Positions 15,189-24,420 of a stretch of 64,000 nucleotides of DNA are shown here, piece by piece. The stretch's first letter is position 1. Every line of letters begins with the position of its first letter. This DNA is from Heyndrickxia ginsengihumi. Lineage in GTDB: Bacteria; Bacillota; Bacilli; Bacillales; Bacillaceae_C. The notes beneath the pieces are model-generated. The model was not told where the DNA came from, made no database searches, and saw nothing but the letters and a program-made list of their open reading frames with translations. Where the stretch lies: positions 247,081 to 311,080 of the forward strand of contig NZ_JAAIWK010000001.1 in assembly GCF_011008565.1 (NCBI RefSeq), written 5' to 3'. A program made the translations under genes and the position numbers.

Positions 15189-15214
15189 AACCTCATTTAC
15201 TTATGATACGGTTC
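15189..15214. other. Attachment-site junction (att) at the rlmH 3' end
   Basis: Read on the minus strand, the rlmH end reads GAACCGTATCATAAGTAA, followed by ATGAGGTT. The core TATCATAAGTAA and the adjoining TGAGGTT match, apart from one extra A, the junction I recall for staphylococcal rlmH and SCCmec. The last codons of rlmH (Tyr-His-Lys-stop) are therefore part of the att core, which keeps the gene intact on insertion. Confidence 0.75.
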
Positions 15215-15676
15215 ACCGCGATTAATCCGAAAGGCACGATAGATTTGTTCTACTAGAATAAGTCTCATCAATTGGTGCGGGAAGGTCATTTTCGAGAAAG
15301 AGAGGCTTTCATTTCCTCTTTTCAGGACTTCTGGGCTAAGCCCGAGAGAACCGCCGATAATAAAAGCGATTTTGCTTTTTCCATAAGTAGCAAGATGATC
15401 AATTGTTTCAGCAAGTTGCTCTGATGTTTTCATTTGCCCTTCAATTGCTAATGTAATCACATATGTATCAGCACTAATTTTTGCTAAAATGCGTTCGCCC
15501 TCTTTTTGCTTTACTTGTATCATTTCTGCTTCGCTTAAAATTTCTGGAGCTTTTTCATCTGCCACTTCTATCATTTCAACTTTGGCATATGCAGATAATC
15601 TTTTTAAATACTCTTCAATTCCTTGTTTTAAATATTTTTCTTTAAGCTTTCCTACTGAAATAATTGAGATATTCAC
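15197..15676 (-). CDS. rlmH: 23S rRNA (pseudouridine1915-N3)-methyltransferase
   Basis: 159 residues, GTG start at 15676. RlmH (YbeA/OrfX) methylates pseudouridine 1915 in helix 69 of 23S rRNA, as a SPOUT-family homodimer. The knotted SAM site is visible in [13 protein letters not shown] and in the C-terminal [22 protein letters not shown], followed by the conserved end GEPYHK. Length equals that of other RlmH proteins. Its 3' end is the integration site used by SCC elements, and here it borders the accessory island. Confidence 0.96.
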   Translation of the reverse strand: MNISIISVGKLKEKYLKQGIEEYLKRLSAYAKVEMIEVADEKAPEILSEAEMIQVKQKEGERILAKISADTYVITLAIEGQMKTSEQLAETIDHLATYGKSKIAFIIGGSLGLSPEVLKRGNESLSFSKMTFPHQLMRLILVEQIYRAFRINRGEPYHK

Positions 15677-16020
15677 AAGTTACACCCACCTTATAAACAA
15701 GATACTAACAGCACTTATCCACATATCCACAAAAACTATCCACATTTTGTATAGGAATATTCGTTCCCCACCATATATATGTCCCTATTTTTCTACAATC
15801 CACAAGCTGTAGATATTGTTTTTTTCTTATAATTCGACAAAATGCTGCAATTTTATTTACTATTTTCTCTTTATCTCTGCGAATTTAAAATATTCTAACA
15901 TTATGTATAAAGTTATTCACAATTAAATCTTACCAATTTATATTAAACTTATCCACATGTCAACATGACGATCATTTCCTTTTGTGGAAAAGTTTTTTAT
16001 CCAAAGCGCTGTTCAACATT
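15677..16020. other. Intergenic region with a cluster of DnaA-box-like sites
   Basis: No gene. TTATCCACA occurs exactly at 15715-15723 and 15949-15957; near matches are ATATCCACA (15723-15731), CTATCCACA (15736-15744) and TTATTCACA (15913-15921), plus a reverse TGTGGAAAA near 15985. This density far from oriC (about 37 kb) suggests a DnaA-titrating cluster, as known near the origin of B. subtilis. Confidence 0.6.
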
Positions 16021-16064
16021 AAAAACACCCCAAAAGTTAGATGTTTGATCTAGCTTTCGGGGTG
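16021..16064 (-). terminator. Terminator of the wal-htrA operon
   Basis: CACCCC (16026-16031) and GGGGTG (16059-16064) with an imperfect inner stem; on the minus strand the hairpin is followed by TTTTT. It lies about 30 bases beyond the htrA stop. Confidence 0.75.
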
Positions 16065-16094
16065 CAATGCACATCAGCGAGCCTTCTTTTTTTA

Positions 16095-17363
16095 TTAATT
16101 CGTACCAGAAGCCGTTGTTAATGTAAGTGTAAAGGTTTTTGATTTTCCGCTTCGATATACCTTCACTTGAATTTTATCCCCTGGCTTTTTATTTTCATAT
16201 AAATATTTTCTTAATGAAATAATATCACTAATTTTATGCCCATCTAGTTGATAAATGACATCTAGTTCTTTTAAACCTGCTTTTGCAGCTGGTGAATTAG
16301 ATGTAACAGATGCGATCATGACACCATCAGTTACATTTTTCGGAAGTTTTAATGTCTCCTGTTGATGGTAGGCAGGGACGTCTGAAACATTCTGTAATTC
16401 TACCCCCATTGCCGGACGTTCAATTTTCCCTTTTGTTTCTAACTCATTAATAACTGTTTTCGCACTGTTAATTGGTATAGAGAAACCAATTCCTTCAACC
16501 GATTCTTGGGAAATCTTCATTGAGTTAATCCCTACAACTTGACCTGCAATATTAATTAATGCGCCACCGCTATTACCAGGGTTAATGGCTGCATCTGTTT
16601 GGATAACTTCTTCTTGCCAATCTTCTGTACCATCTTCATTCAAATCAACTGGAACAGTACGATTAAGCCCTGAAACAATCCCTTGTGTAACAGATCCAGA
16701 GAATTGCTCGCCTAATGGATTTCCGATTGCAATGACAGATTCGCCAAGTTTTAATGTATCTGAATTACCAAACTGCGCAACAGTATCTACATCTTTGCCA
16801 TCAATTTGTAGCACCGCTAAATCTGTCCATACATCACCACCAACTAGCTTAGCTGGAAGCTTTTTGCCTGTCGATAATGTTACTTCTAGTGAATCTGCGC
16901 CTTCAATAACATGATAATTTGTGACAATATACGCTTTGTCACCAGTTTTTTTATAAATGATTCCTGAACCAGATCCTTCTTCTTGTGAAGATGAAGAAGA
17001 TGATGAGCCTGAATCGTCTCCATATATATCAGATGTTGACCAAACACTTTGTTTTTGAATATTTGCAACACCTACTACAGCTTTTTCCGTTTTAGCAACT
17101 GCCTTTGTAATATCTGTCGAAACATTCAATGAAACATTTTTAGCAGTAGTAGAGGTGTTATTTGTACCAATATTATTGGATGTGCTTGTATCAGAGACAG
17201 ATGAACTCGTATCATAGTTTTTCAAAACACTTGGGAAAGCAAAAGTAACGATGAGTGCCCCAACGATTACACCAACTAAGCCAGTAATAAAATAACCTAA
17301 TTTACCGCCTCTTTTATTAGGTTGATGTCTCCCTTCTTGATGATTTTCATCGTAATACCCCAT
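16095..17363 (-). CDS. htrC: Membrane-anchored HtrA-type serine protease
   Basis: 422 residues. An N-terminal cytoplasmic segment is followed by one membrane helix (about residues 25-45), a Ser/Thr-rich linker, a trypsin-like domain and a PDZ domain. The triad is visible as TNYHVIEGAD (His), WTDLAVLQ (Asp) and INPGNSGGALI (Ser). HtrA proteases degrade misfolded proteins outside the membrane. Last gene of the wal operon as in B. subtilis (yycK/htrC). A tract of repeated Ser just before the protease domain is a linker. Confidence 0.92.
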   Translation of the reverse strand: MGYYDENHQEGRHQPNKRGGKLGYFITGLVGVIVGALIVTFAFPSVLKNYDTSSSVSDTSTSNNIGTNNTSTTAKNVSLNVSTDITKAVAKTEKAVVGVANIQKQSVWSTSDIYGDDSGSSSSSSSQEEGSGSGIIYKKTGDKAYIVTNYHVIEGADSLEVTLSTGKKLPAKLVGGDVWTDLAVLQIDGKDVDTVAQFGNSDTLKLGESVIAIGNPLGEQFSGSVTQGIVSGLNRTVPVDLNEDGTEDWQEEVIQTDAAINPGNSGGALINIAGQVVGINSMKISQESVEGIGFSIPINSAKTVINELETKGKIERPAMGVELQNVSDVPAYHQQETLKLPKNVTDGVMIASVTSNSPAAKAGLKELDVIYQLDGHKISDIISLRKYLYENKKPGDKIQVKVYRSGKSKTFTLTLTTASGTN

Positions 17364-17531
17364 TACACACCATCCTTCCTGTAAAAATACAGTTAATGAT
17401 TAGTTTACCAATTACTGCTTTATTATAATCAGTGATTATTAAAATTTCCTAAAAAAATATTAAGAGTTCCCAATAATTTTATTCTTCAATAACTTATATG
17501 TACTTTATATAAGGATGAATCAAAGAATGAT

Positions 17532-18326
17532 TTAAACTGCTGTAAGTATCGTTGGAGTTTTTGGATCTGTGTCATACAATTGAAAGGTTTCACCAACGCC
17601 TAATCCTTGCGATTGTAAAGTTTGTGTTACAGACATTCGTGCTAACTCTTTCATATTATTATCTTTACTTAGATGTGCCAAATATATACGTTTGGTCTGA
17701 TCACCAATGACATCACTCATTGCAAGCGCGGCATCTTCATTCGAAACATGACCAACATCACTTAATATCCGCTGTTTAATACTCCAAGGATATCGTCCCA
17801 TGCGGAGCATTTCCACATCATGATTACTTTCAAAAACAAAGACATCGGCGTTTGAAATAATGCCTTTCATCCGATCACTAACATAGCCTGTATCCGTAAT
17901 AATGACTAATTTTTTTCCCTCATAATGGAAAACATAAAACATCGGTTCAATAGCATCATGAGAAACGCCAAAGGATTCTATTTGCAATCCTCCAAACGTC
18001 TTCACAGCTTCCATTTCAAATGTAAATTTTAGATCTGTAGGAATTTCTCCAATTAATCCTGCCATTGCTGACCATGTTTTTTGATTTGCAAAAATCGGCA
18101 ACTGATATTTCCGTGCAAGTACGCCAATTCCCTTAATATGATCACTATGTTCATGAGTAACGAGAATTCCATTTAAGTTGGCAACATTACGGTCAATTTG
18201 TTGAAACAACAGCTCCATTTGTTTTCCGCTTAAGCCTGCATCAACTAAAAAAGCCTGCTGTTCTGTTTCTACATAAACCGCATTTCCTGTGCTCCCGCTG
18301 GCTAGAACACTAAAATGCATAGACAT
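17532..18326 (-). CDS. walJ: Metallo-beta-lactamase-fold hydrolase WalJ (YycJ)
   Basis: 264 residues with the metal-binding motif [11 protein letters not shown] near residue 57, a conserved ITDTGY near 140, and a later HVSNEDA. WalJ is a nuclease-like member of the family needed for proper cell-division and DNA-replication coordination in firmicutes. It is encoded in the same operon as walRKHI, 15 bases after walI. Confidence 0.93.
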   Translation of the reverse strand: MSMHFSVLASGSTGNAVYVETEQQAFLVDAGLSGKQMELLFQQIDRNVANLNGILVTHEHSDHIKGIGVLARKYQLPIFANQKTWSAMAGLIGEIPTDLKFTFEMEAVKTFGGLQIESFGVSHDAIEPMFYVFHYEGKKLVIITDTGYVSDRMKGIISNADVFVFESNHDVEMLRMGRYPWSIKQRILSDVGHVSNEDAALAMSDVIGDQTKRIYLAHLSKDNNMKELARMSVTQTLQSQGLGVGETFQLYDTDPKTPTILTAV

Positions 18327-18341
18327 ACTGACTCACTTCCA

Positions 18342-19124
18342 TTATTCATTATTATCAATCTTATTTACTTGCCCTTCAAACGCATTAACGAAAAGATGTT
18401 CTGTTTTTCCTCCATGCTGCACGACAAAATGCCATGTTGGAACTAATACTTGAAGTTTAGGCACCCTTGTATAGTAGCCTAGATCTGTATCTACGACTTT
18501 ACTATTAGGTTTGATCATCCCTTTTTTATATAAAGTTTCTAATGCCTTAATTGCTGATAATGTCTCTTCTGCTTCTTTATATTTCGTTATCTTTGTTAAA
18601 TACGTTTGGTCATATCCAATCATTTCATTTTTATCGTTTAAATAGACGATCAACTGTGCACTACTGTTTTGAAAAATTCGTTTATTTTCATAAGTTTGAT
18701 AGAATATTACTTGATTTAATGTTTTATTATAGCTCCAATACTTATACTGATTGCCATTCAAAACATTTTCCTCTACAACAGCTTCTAATTGACCTTCCTT
18801 TAAAGATTTTCCGAGTTTAATTGGCTTATCAAACGTCGAACTGATCATCGTTTTATTTACAATAGATGCTTGCTGATTCTTTAATTTTTTTATATCTTTA
18901 TCCGTAAATTGCTTTTGACTCGCACTAATATAAGGACGTTTTGATCTTCCCTTTGGTAAATTATTATACGAAATTCCTGCTTCTTTTAAGCTCTGTTCTT
19001 CTGTTGGGTTATCAAAGATAGCATATTGATTTTTTGTATGTTTATAGCCAAACACGATAGCCAAAAATATATCTAGTATGAGGAAGACAACGATAAACAT
19101 TGTTTTCGTTTTACTCCAATCCAT
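18342..19124 (-). CDS. walI: WalK regulatory protein WalI (YycI)
   Basis: 260 residues with a single N-terminal membrane helix (MFIVVFLILDIFLAIVFGY) and an extracytoplasmic domain ending near LFVNAFEGQVNKID. In Bacillus WalI and WalH form a membrane complex that restrains the WalK kinase. ATG 19124 lies inside the end of walH (14-base overlap) behind GGAGGGGGAGA. Confidence 0.92.
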   Translation of the reverse strand: MDWSKTKTMFIVVFLILDIFLAIVFGYKHTKNQYAIFDNPTEEQSLKEAGISYNNLPKGRSKRPYISASQKQFTDKDIKKLKNQQASIVNKTMISSTFDKPIKLGKSLKEGQLEAVVEENVLNGNQYKYWSYNKTLNQVIFYQTYENKRIFQNSSAQLIVYLNDKNEMIGYDQTYLTKITKYKEAEETLSAIKALETLYKKGMIKPNSKVVDTDLGYYTRVPKLQVLVPTWHFVVQHGGKTEHLFVNAFEGQVNKIDNNE

Positions 19125-20403
19125 CTTTATCTCCCCCTCCTAAAACCTTCCAGACGCCATTATAGCAATAGTACCATGCCGGCTTAAATGAGAGTATATC
19201 AGAACTGTCCCCGTCTTTCTTCAAAGAATATCCTAAGGCAATATCTTCAACATTATTCATATTAATAGAAGAGTCATTTTTTAATTCGCTTATGACTTGC
19301 GTAGCAGACTTGAGTTTCACTGTATTTGATTTCATCGGCAAATCTACAGATAACAAATAATATGGACGTACATATTTATAGATTTCATTTTCTCCCCAAT
19401 ATTCTTGGATATCTGCCATGCCATCTTCATTAAAAACAGGATAGCCATCTTTAAATAGCCGAAATGTAACTTCATGTTCTTTTTCGTTCATCTCGAAATA
19501 TTGAAATTGGTCAGTCCACCCGCTATGCTGATTAATAAAATCAATTGATTTCATGAATAAATGGTCATCTACATGATTAAGTTCATTATTTTCAGCGGGA
19601 TTTACAAAAGAAAACACTTTATGGTCATCATCTGTCCGCAACAAACTTGTCCCATTTGTATATTCATCCGCTACTTTTTTAACAAAACTTGGGTCACGGA
19701 ACAATACCTTTTTAAATTTATCGATTTCAATATCCGTAATCGCATAATTATATTGATTCATAACGGGTGTATTTGTAGGCAAGAACACTTTTTTATTATT
19801 TTTTATCGTATAGGCAGCATATGGATCATATACATCCAAGTTTTGATTTAAATGAGTGAGGAAGACTTGAATTTTTTTCTGGTCTGTACTTGCTTCAAAT
19901 ACTTTATTCGTTTTTGACGAAATAAAATAGATACGATTGACTAATTTTGATCCCTTTTTAAGTTCCACCACGATATGATCAAAATTAGCATTTGGAATTT
20001 TTTTGTTTGTAAAATGAAAAACATTTTGATAAACATTAAAAGGAATATCATCAGGGAACTCCAGTACTAACCTTTGATTACTCATTATCAAGTAATTGAT
20101 TTCATTGTGAGATAAGCGTTTCGTACTGATAATATCAAAATTCCATGACTCTAATTCTTTCATAATTCGGTTGACTTCACCATTTTGGACAGTACCATAT
20201 GCCATATTATTTTGATGGTATACAGATTTATCTGGCAAAACAATTTGCGAAACCTTTTTTTCCTTAGAAATTGAAATATTGGATAAATCATTTAAATTTA
20301 GCCATTCATAATTTGGCTGATTGTTCCAAATCAGCCAAGTTAAAAAAATGCTGAGACAGACAAGTACACTTAATATCGTCGTTTTGATTGTCTCTAATTT
20401 CAT
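19111..20403 (-). CDS. walH: WalK regulatory protein WalH (YycH)
   Basis: About 430 residues: one N-terminal membrane helix (TTILSVLVCLSIFLTWLIW) and a large extracytoplasmic domain. Start ATG 20403 overlaps the walK stop (ATGA); a GTG two codons earlier is possible but closer to the ribosome site. Together with WalI it dampens WalK activity. The C terminus retains a proton of the family, FKPAWYYCYNGVW. Confidence 0.92.
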   Translation of the reverse strand: MKLETIKTTILSVLVCLSIFLTWLIWNNQPNYEWLNLNDLSNISISKEKKVSQIVLPDKSVYHQNNMAYGTVQNGEVNRIMKELESWNFDIISTKRLSHNEINYLIMSNQRLVLEFPDDIPFNVYQNVFHFTNKKIPNANFDHIVVELKKGSKLVNRIYFISSKTNKVFEASTDQKKIQVFLTHLNQNLDVYDPYAAYTIKNNKKVFLPTNTPVMNQYNYAITDIEIDKFKKVLFRDPSFVKKVADEYTNGTSLLRTDDDHKVFSFVNPAENNELNHVDDHLFMKSIDFINQHSGWTDQFQYFEMNEKEHEVTFRLFKDGYPVFNEDGMADIQEYWGENEIYKYVRPYYLLSVDLPMKSNTVKLKSATQVISELKNDSSINMNNVEDIALGYSLKKDGDSSDILSFKPAWYYCYNGVWKVLGGGDKDGLE

Positions 20404-22217
20404 GACCACTCATCCTCTTGTGTACGCTCATATGGAAGGGTGAAGTATATCGTTGTTCCTTTGCCTTCTTGACTGCTGGCCCATATACGTCCACCATGTA
20501 ATTCAACCATTTCTTTTGCAATCGCAAGTCCCAGGCCAGTTCCGCCCATTTTTCTACTACGAGCTTTATCGACACGATAAAAACGTTCAAAAATCTTCTT
20601 CACGTTTTCCTTTGGAATTCCTACACCTTGGTCTGAAATACTTACTTCTATTCTTTCATCAAACTCTTTTACTCTAAACGTGATTTGACCACCTTCAGGA
20701 GAATACTTCAATGCATTTGAAATAATGTTGTATAGCACTTGTGTTAATTTGTCCTCATCAATCTCAACAAATAATTCTGTTTTTGGCAACTTGCGTTTAA
20801 ATGTAACATTTTGCTCTTTCGTCATTTCAAAACGGTCAATAATATGCTGGAAAAATTCAGTAAAATTAACCATTTCTTTATTCAAGTGCCCATCTTTACT
20901 ATCAAGTTTTGATAATTTAAGTAAATCATTCACAAGTCGAATCATTCTCTCTGTCTCATTTTGTGTGACACTTAAAAACTGAGGAGCAATTTGTTCATCT
21001 TTCCATGCTCCATCAGCCAAAGCCTCCAAATAACTTCTCATAGTTGTTAATGGAGTTCTAAGCTCATGCGAAACATTTGCTACAAATTCTCTTCGTTCCA
21101 TATCAATTTTTTCTTGTTCGGTAATATCATGGAGAACTGTAATTAATCCACTAACAAATCCTGCTTCATTTTGTATTGCAGAAAAATTCGCTCTTAAAAT
21201 ATATGGTTCCTCTTTTGTACTAAAATCTAAAATGATTGAATCCTGTTCTGTTAATAAATCCTCAAAACAATGCTCATCTTCCACTTTCAGTACAGATACA
21301 AGCGGTTGAGACAATACTGTTTCACGTGAAACATCTAGCAATTCTTCCGCAGGGTCATTTATTAGAATAACTCTCCCTCTACGGTCTGTTGCAATTACCC
21401 CATCTGTCATATGCGTAAGAATTGAAGCAAATTTCCGCCTTTCACCCTCGGTATTTGCCTGTGCCTCTTGTAATTTTTTCGTCATATGATTAAAGGAAAT
21501 TGCAAGTTGCCCAATTTCATCATTGCCCTTTACTTTAACTTTACGCGAAAAGTTCCCTCTTGCCATTGCAATTGCTTGTCTACGCATTTCTGAAATCGGC
21601 CTAGAAATTGTCCGGGAAATAATAATACCGAGTAAAGCTGTAATAAATAACGCGATTACTGTTCCAGTCATAAAGATCTGATTAATCGCCTGGACTTGTC
21701 GATATACAGACTCAATCTTTGATACTAGATAGACAATACCGATCACATCACCGTTTGATTTAATCGGGGAGGCCAATACCCACATACGATCCCCTGTTTG
21801 CTTGTCTAAATATATTTCATCTTCTTTCTCACCGGTTTCGAGCGCTGTTTTAACAATTTTTTCAGAAGTTTTTTGACCAACAATCCCTTGATTATTAGAA
21901 GTTCCTAAAATAACCCCACTGTGACCATCAATTAGGCGAATCTCCGATACATCTGAACTATTGAAGTCTGATAGTACCTTCCTAATTTCACTCGTAACAT
22001 CTTCTGCTTGATTTTGCTTTTTCGTTAATAAATCTTGAATACTGTATTCAAGAACATTTACCTGGTCATAGATGGATTTCTTAAAATTACTTTCTAATTG
22101 ATCTTCCAATTTATTGATAAAGTAGACCCCAATAATCTCCATAGCGACAATGATTAATAGGATATAAATGATCACAATTTTAAAATGGATTGATTGAAAA
22201 AAATTAACTTTCTTCAT
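20400..22217 (-). CDS. walK: Essential sensor histidine kinase WalK
   Basis: 605 residues: two membrane helices (about 12-32 and 180-202) flanking an extracytoplasmic Cache-like domain, then HAMP (ISRTISRPISEMRRQA), PAS, HisKA with the phospho-accepting FVANVSHELRTPLTTM, and HATPase with N, G1 (DQGVGIP) and G2 (GGTGLGLAI) boxes. WalK phosphorylates WalR in response to wall status and controls cell-wall hydrolases. A perfect parS sequence is encoded within it at 21318-21333. It starts four bases after walR. Confidence 0.97.
   Translation of the reverse strand: MKKVNFFQSIHFKIVIIYILLIIVAMEIIGVYFINKLEDQLESNFKKSIYDQVNVLEYSIQDLLTKKQNQAEDVTSEIRKVLSDFNSSDVSEIRLIDGHSGVILGTSNNQGIVGQKTSEKIVKTALETGEKEDEIYLDKQTGDRMWVLASPIKSNGDVIGIVYLVSKIESVYRQVQAINQIFMTGTVIALFITALLGIIISRTISRPISEMRRQAIAMARGNFSRKVKVKGNDEIGQLAISFNHMTKKLQEAQANTEGERRKFASILTHMTDGVIATDRRGRVILINDPAEELLDVSRETVLSQPLVSVLKVEDEHCFEDLLTEQDSIILDFSTKEEPYILRANFSAIQNEAGFVSGLITVLHDITEQEKIDMERREFVANVSHELRTPLTTMRSYLEALADGAWKDEQIAPQFLSVTQNETERMIRLVNDLLKLSKLDSKDGHLNKEMVNFTEFFQHIIDRFEMTKEQNVTFKRKLPKTELFVEIDEDKLTQVLYNIISNALKYSPEGGQITFRVKEFDERIEVSISDQGVGIPKENVKKIFERFYRVDKARSRKMGGTGLGLAIAKEMVELHGGRIWASSQEGKGTTIYFTLPYERTQEDEWS
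21318..21333. other. parS centromere site inside walK
   Basis: TGTTTCACGTGAAACA, a perfect 16-bp palindrome identical to the Bacillus parS consensus bound by ParB/Spo0J. Confidence 0.9.
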
Positions 22218-22221
22218 TTAT

Positions 22222-22932
22222 TTACTCCTGTTCAGGGTTGCGTAAATAGTATCCTACACCTCTCCTAGTTACAATCCATTCAGGATGGCTAGGATTATCT
22301 TCTACCTTTTCTCTTAATCTTCTTACGGTTACATCCACCGTTCTTACATCACCATAATAGTCATAGCCCCACACAGTCTCAAGAAGATGTTCTCGGGTCA
22401 TAACTTGCCCAATATGTTTAGCTAAATAATGGAGGAGTTCAAACTCACGATGAGTCAATTCAATCGTTTCCCCGCGCTTCGAAACAATATATGCATCAGG
22501 ATGAATTACTAAGGAACCCACTGTAATCTCGTTTGATTCCTCTTCCTCATTAGCCATTGCTGCAACCTGTTGGTGACGGCGTAAATTAGCCTTAACACGC
22601 GCAATCAATTCCCTGGCGCTAAAAGGTTTTGTTACATAATCATCCGCTCCGAGCTCCAATCCTAATACTTTATCAATTTCTGAATCTTTTGCTGTTACCA
22701 TAATAATGGGCATTTCATATTTTTTCCGAACTTCACGACAAACTTCCATGCCATCACGCTTTGGTAACATAATATCCAAAATAATTAAATCAGGCTCAAC
22801 CTCTTCTACCATTTCTAATGCTTCTTCCCCATCATAAGCACAATAGACGGTATATCCTTCTTTCGTTAAATTAAACTGCAAAATATTTGCAATTGGTTTT
22901 TCATCATCTACTACTAATATTTTCTTATCCAT
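22222..22932 (-). CDS. walR: Essential OmpR-family response regulator WalR
   Basis: 236 residues: receiver domain with DD near 8-9, phosphorylated Asp in LIILDIMLP and Lys in YVTKPF, then an OmpR/PhoB winged helix ([20 protein letters not shown], then [14 protein letters not shown]). It activates wall-hydrolase genes when phosphorylated by WalK. First gene of the wal operon. Confidence 0.97.
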   Translation of the reverse strand: MDKKILVVDDEKPIANILQFNLTKEGYTVYCAYDGEEALEMVEEVEPDLIILDIMLPKRDGMEVCREVRKKYEMPIIMVTAKDSEIDKVLGLELGADDYVTKPFSARELIARVKANLRRHQQVAAMANEEEESNEITVGSLVIHPDAYIVSKRGETIELTHREFELLHYLAKHIGQVMTREHLLETVWGYDYYGDVRTVDVTVRRLREKVEDNPSHPEWIVTRRGVGYYLRNPEQE

Positions 22933-23369
22933 AAAAATGCTCCTTCTTGTTTTACAATAACTCTCTATTTCAGATAAATATTTATTTCACTGTTTATAAT
23001 TACAACGAAAACTATTCTACTTCAACGTAAAATAAACCTCTTTAAAATTTAACATTTTCAAATATATTCTAATACTATATCTCATTACGTTCTATGTAAT
23101 ATAGCTTTTGCAAAATCCATAAGCACTAACAGGAAAGCCTCTAGAAATTTCTAGAGGCAGACATCTCAATCTTCATTCAAATAAAATACGTGCTTATCGA
23201 TTCCTAATTATTATTTTAACGTAATAATAACTTGTTTGTCCATTTGAAATATCTAGTAATGGAACCGTCATCTTTTTATATTTAACGGATATATCAATAT
23301 TTTATACAAATAGTAATGCTTTAAAAGGTAAGTAAATGATGGTTTACCATTTTGTTAAAGACATTTATC
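22933..23369. other. 437-base gap between walR and the LysR gene
   Basis: Carries the walR promoter region (not resolved by eye) and a perfect 22-bp palindrome at 23137-23158. No coding potential was seen. The left part is the 5' region of the wal operon; the right part is the 3' region of the LysR gene. Confidence 0.5.
23137..23158. repeat. Perfect 22-bp palindrome GCCTCTAGAAATTTCTAGAGGC
   Basis: The two halves are exact reverse complements with no spacer. It could be a weak terminator for the LysR gene or a protein-binding site upstream of walR; there is no strong T run on either side. Confidence 0.6.
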
Positions 23370-24257
23370 TTAGCTTAAAGAGCCAATAAGTACTCTACTG
23401 AAATGTTCCGCTGTTTTAGATATGCGCCGGTCTTTAGGCCAGACAAGAGCTGTTTCAGACTTTAAAAGTGGGGTAATTTCAGCATTTATTAGAGTACCTT
23501 TAGGTCTTAACTCAATTGCTGATTTTGGAACAATCGCAATACCTACGGCTGAATCAACCAGTGTAAGTAAAGCGGCAACATCCGGAGATTCACAGATGAT
23601 TTTAGGATTAAAATGAAAGTTTTGGCAGGACTCAACGAATATTTCAAATAAACCTTTTCCTCCTTGTCCATGCAATACCATAAGAGGATAATGCTTAAGT
23701 TCTTTTATATGAATTGTACTTCCTTGTATAACATTCCAACCATTTGGCTGTACAGCAACAAGTGGCTCAGTATTCAAATTTACAATATTCAAATTTTCTG
23801 ATTCTATAGGTAATCTTGTAATCCCTAAATCTACTGTTTTTGTTTGTAACAGTTCTTCCACCCGATGCGAATCCCCTTCCCACAGTTGAAACGTAACTCG
23901 CGGATAGATCTGTTGAAAAGTCTGAATTGCCTTTGGCAGATATGATACACAAGACATAACAGTTCCAATAGAAAGATTCCCGGCAATTCCATTTTCCTGT
24001 TCTTTTATCTCTAACATCATACCGTCTACCGAATTTAAGATTTCTTTTGCACGGTGATAACAAGTTCGTCCAGCTGCAGTCAGTTCAATAGTTTTAGTAT
24101 TTCTCCGTATTAAAGTCACACCCAATTCTTCTTCTAACGCCTTCAATTGGAGACTAAGTGGCGGTTGTGCCATATGCAGCTTTTTTGCTGCTCGGGTTAT
24201 TTGTCCTTCTTCTACTATTGTCACAAAATAAAGGAGCTTTCGTAAATCCATTTTCAA
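23370..24257 (-). CDS. LysR-type regulator, probable BsdA-like activator of the decarboxylase operon
   Basis: 295 residues with an N-terminal winged helix (TRAAKKLHMAQPPLSLQLKALEEELGVTL) and a periplasmic-binding-like effector domain. It is divergent from the UbiD gene, the usual arrangement for LysR regulators, and matches B. subtilis BsdA, which induces bsdBCD with salicylic or other phenolic acids. The TTG at 24257 is five bases after GAGG; an ATG two codons downstream is the alternative. Confidence 0.85.
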   Translation of the reverse strand: MKMDLRKLLYFVTIVEEGQITRAAKKLHMAQPPLSLQLKALEEELGVTLIRRNTKTIELTAAGRTCYHRAKEILNSVDGMMLEIKEQENGIAGNLSIGTVMSCVSYLPKAIQTFQQIYPRVTFQLWEGDSHRVEELLQTKTVDLGITRLPIESENLNIVNLNTEPLVAVQPNGWNVIQGSTIHIKELKHYPLMVLHGQGGKGLFEIFVESCQNFHFNPKIICESPDVAALLTLVDSAVGIAIVPKSAIELRPKGTLINAEITPLLKSETALVWPKDRRISKTAEHFSRVLIGSLS

Positions 24258-24420
24258 TTGATCCTCTTTTATTTATTAAAAAAACATATACATAATATAT
24301 ATTATATATATTTTACATATAAAATATCAAGGTGTAGAGTAAATATCGTAATCATAGCCATATGAAATCGGATATAAGCTTTTGTATCCAAATTAAATCA
24401 TTCAAAGAGGTGGTCTGTCT
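24258..24420. promoter_or_regulatory. Divergent LysR / ubiD control region
   Basis: Very AT-rich, with a palindrome ATAATATATATTAT near 24294 and T-N11-A spacings suitable for LysR binding. No single promoter is unambiguous. Confidence 0.4.

Larger units (their letters stand above)
1..15196. mobile_element. SCC-like integrative element inserted at the 3' end of rlmH (right part only)
   Basis: This stretch lies directly downstream of rlmH, the integration target of staphylococcal cassette chromosomes. It contains a Ccr-type large serine recombinase, a degenerate small serine recombinase, a Cch-like primase-helicase, RadC, DUF1643 and DUF960 proteins, and defence cargo. The core genes to the right are Bacillus housekeeping genes, whereas the genes here are accessory and AT-rich. 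The island runs off the left edge and no convincing second attachment site was found inside the window. Seen: gene content and position. Known: SCC elements use Ccr recombinases and rlmH. Inferred: that this is one complete element and not two or more adjoining ones. Confidence 0.82.

Noticed and set aside
1..15196. CRISPR array
   Set aside because: No regularly spaced repeats of 24-37 bases and no cas genes were seen anywhere in the window.
23137..23158. 22-bp palindrome as a definite terminator
   Set aside because: It has no T run on either side and lies 210 bases past the LysR stop; kept only as a repeat.
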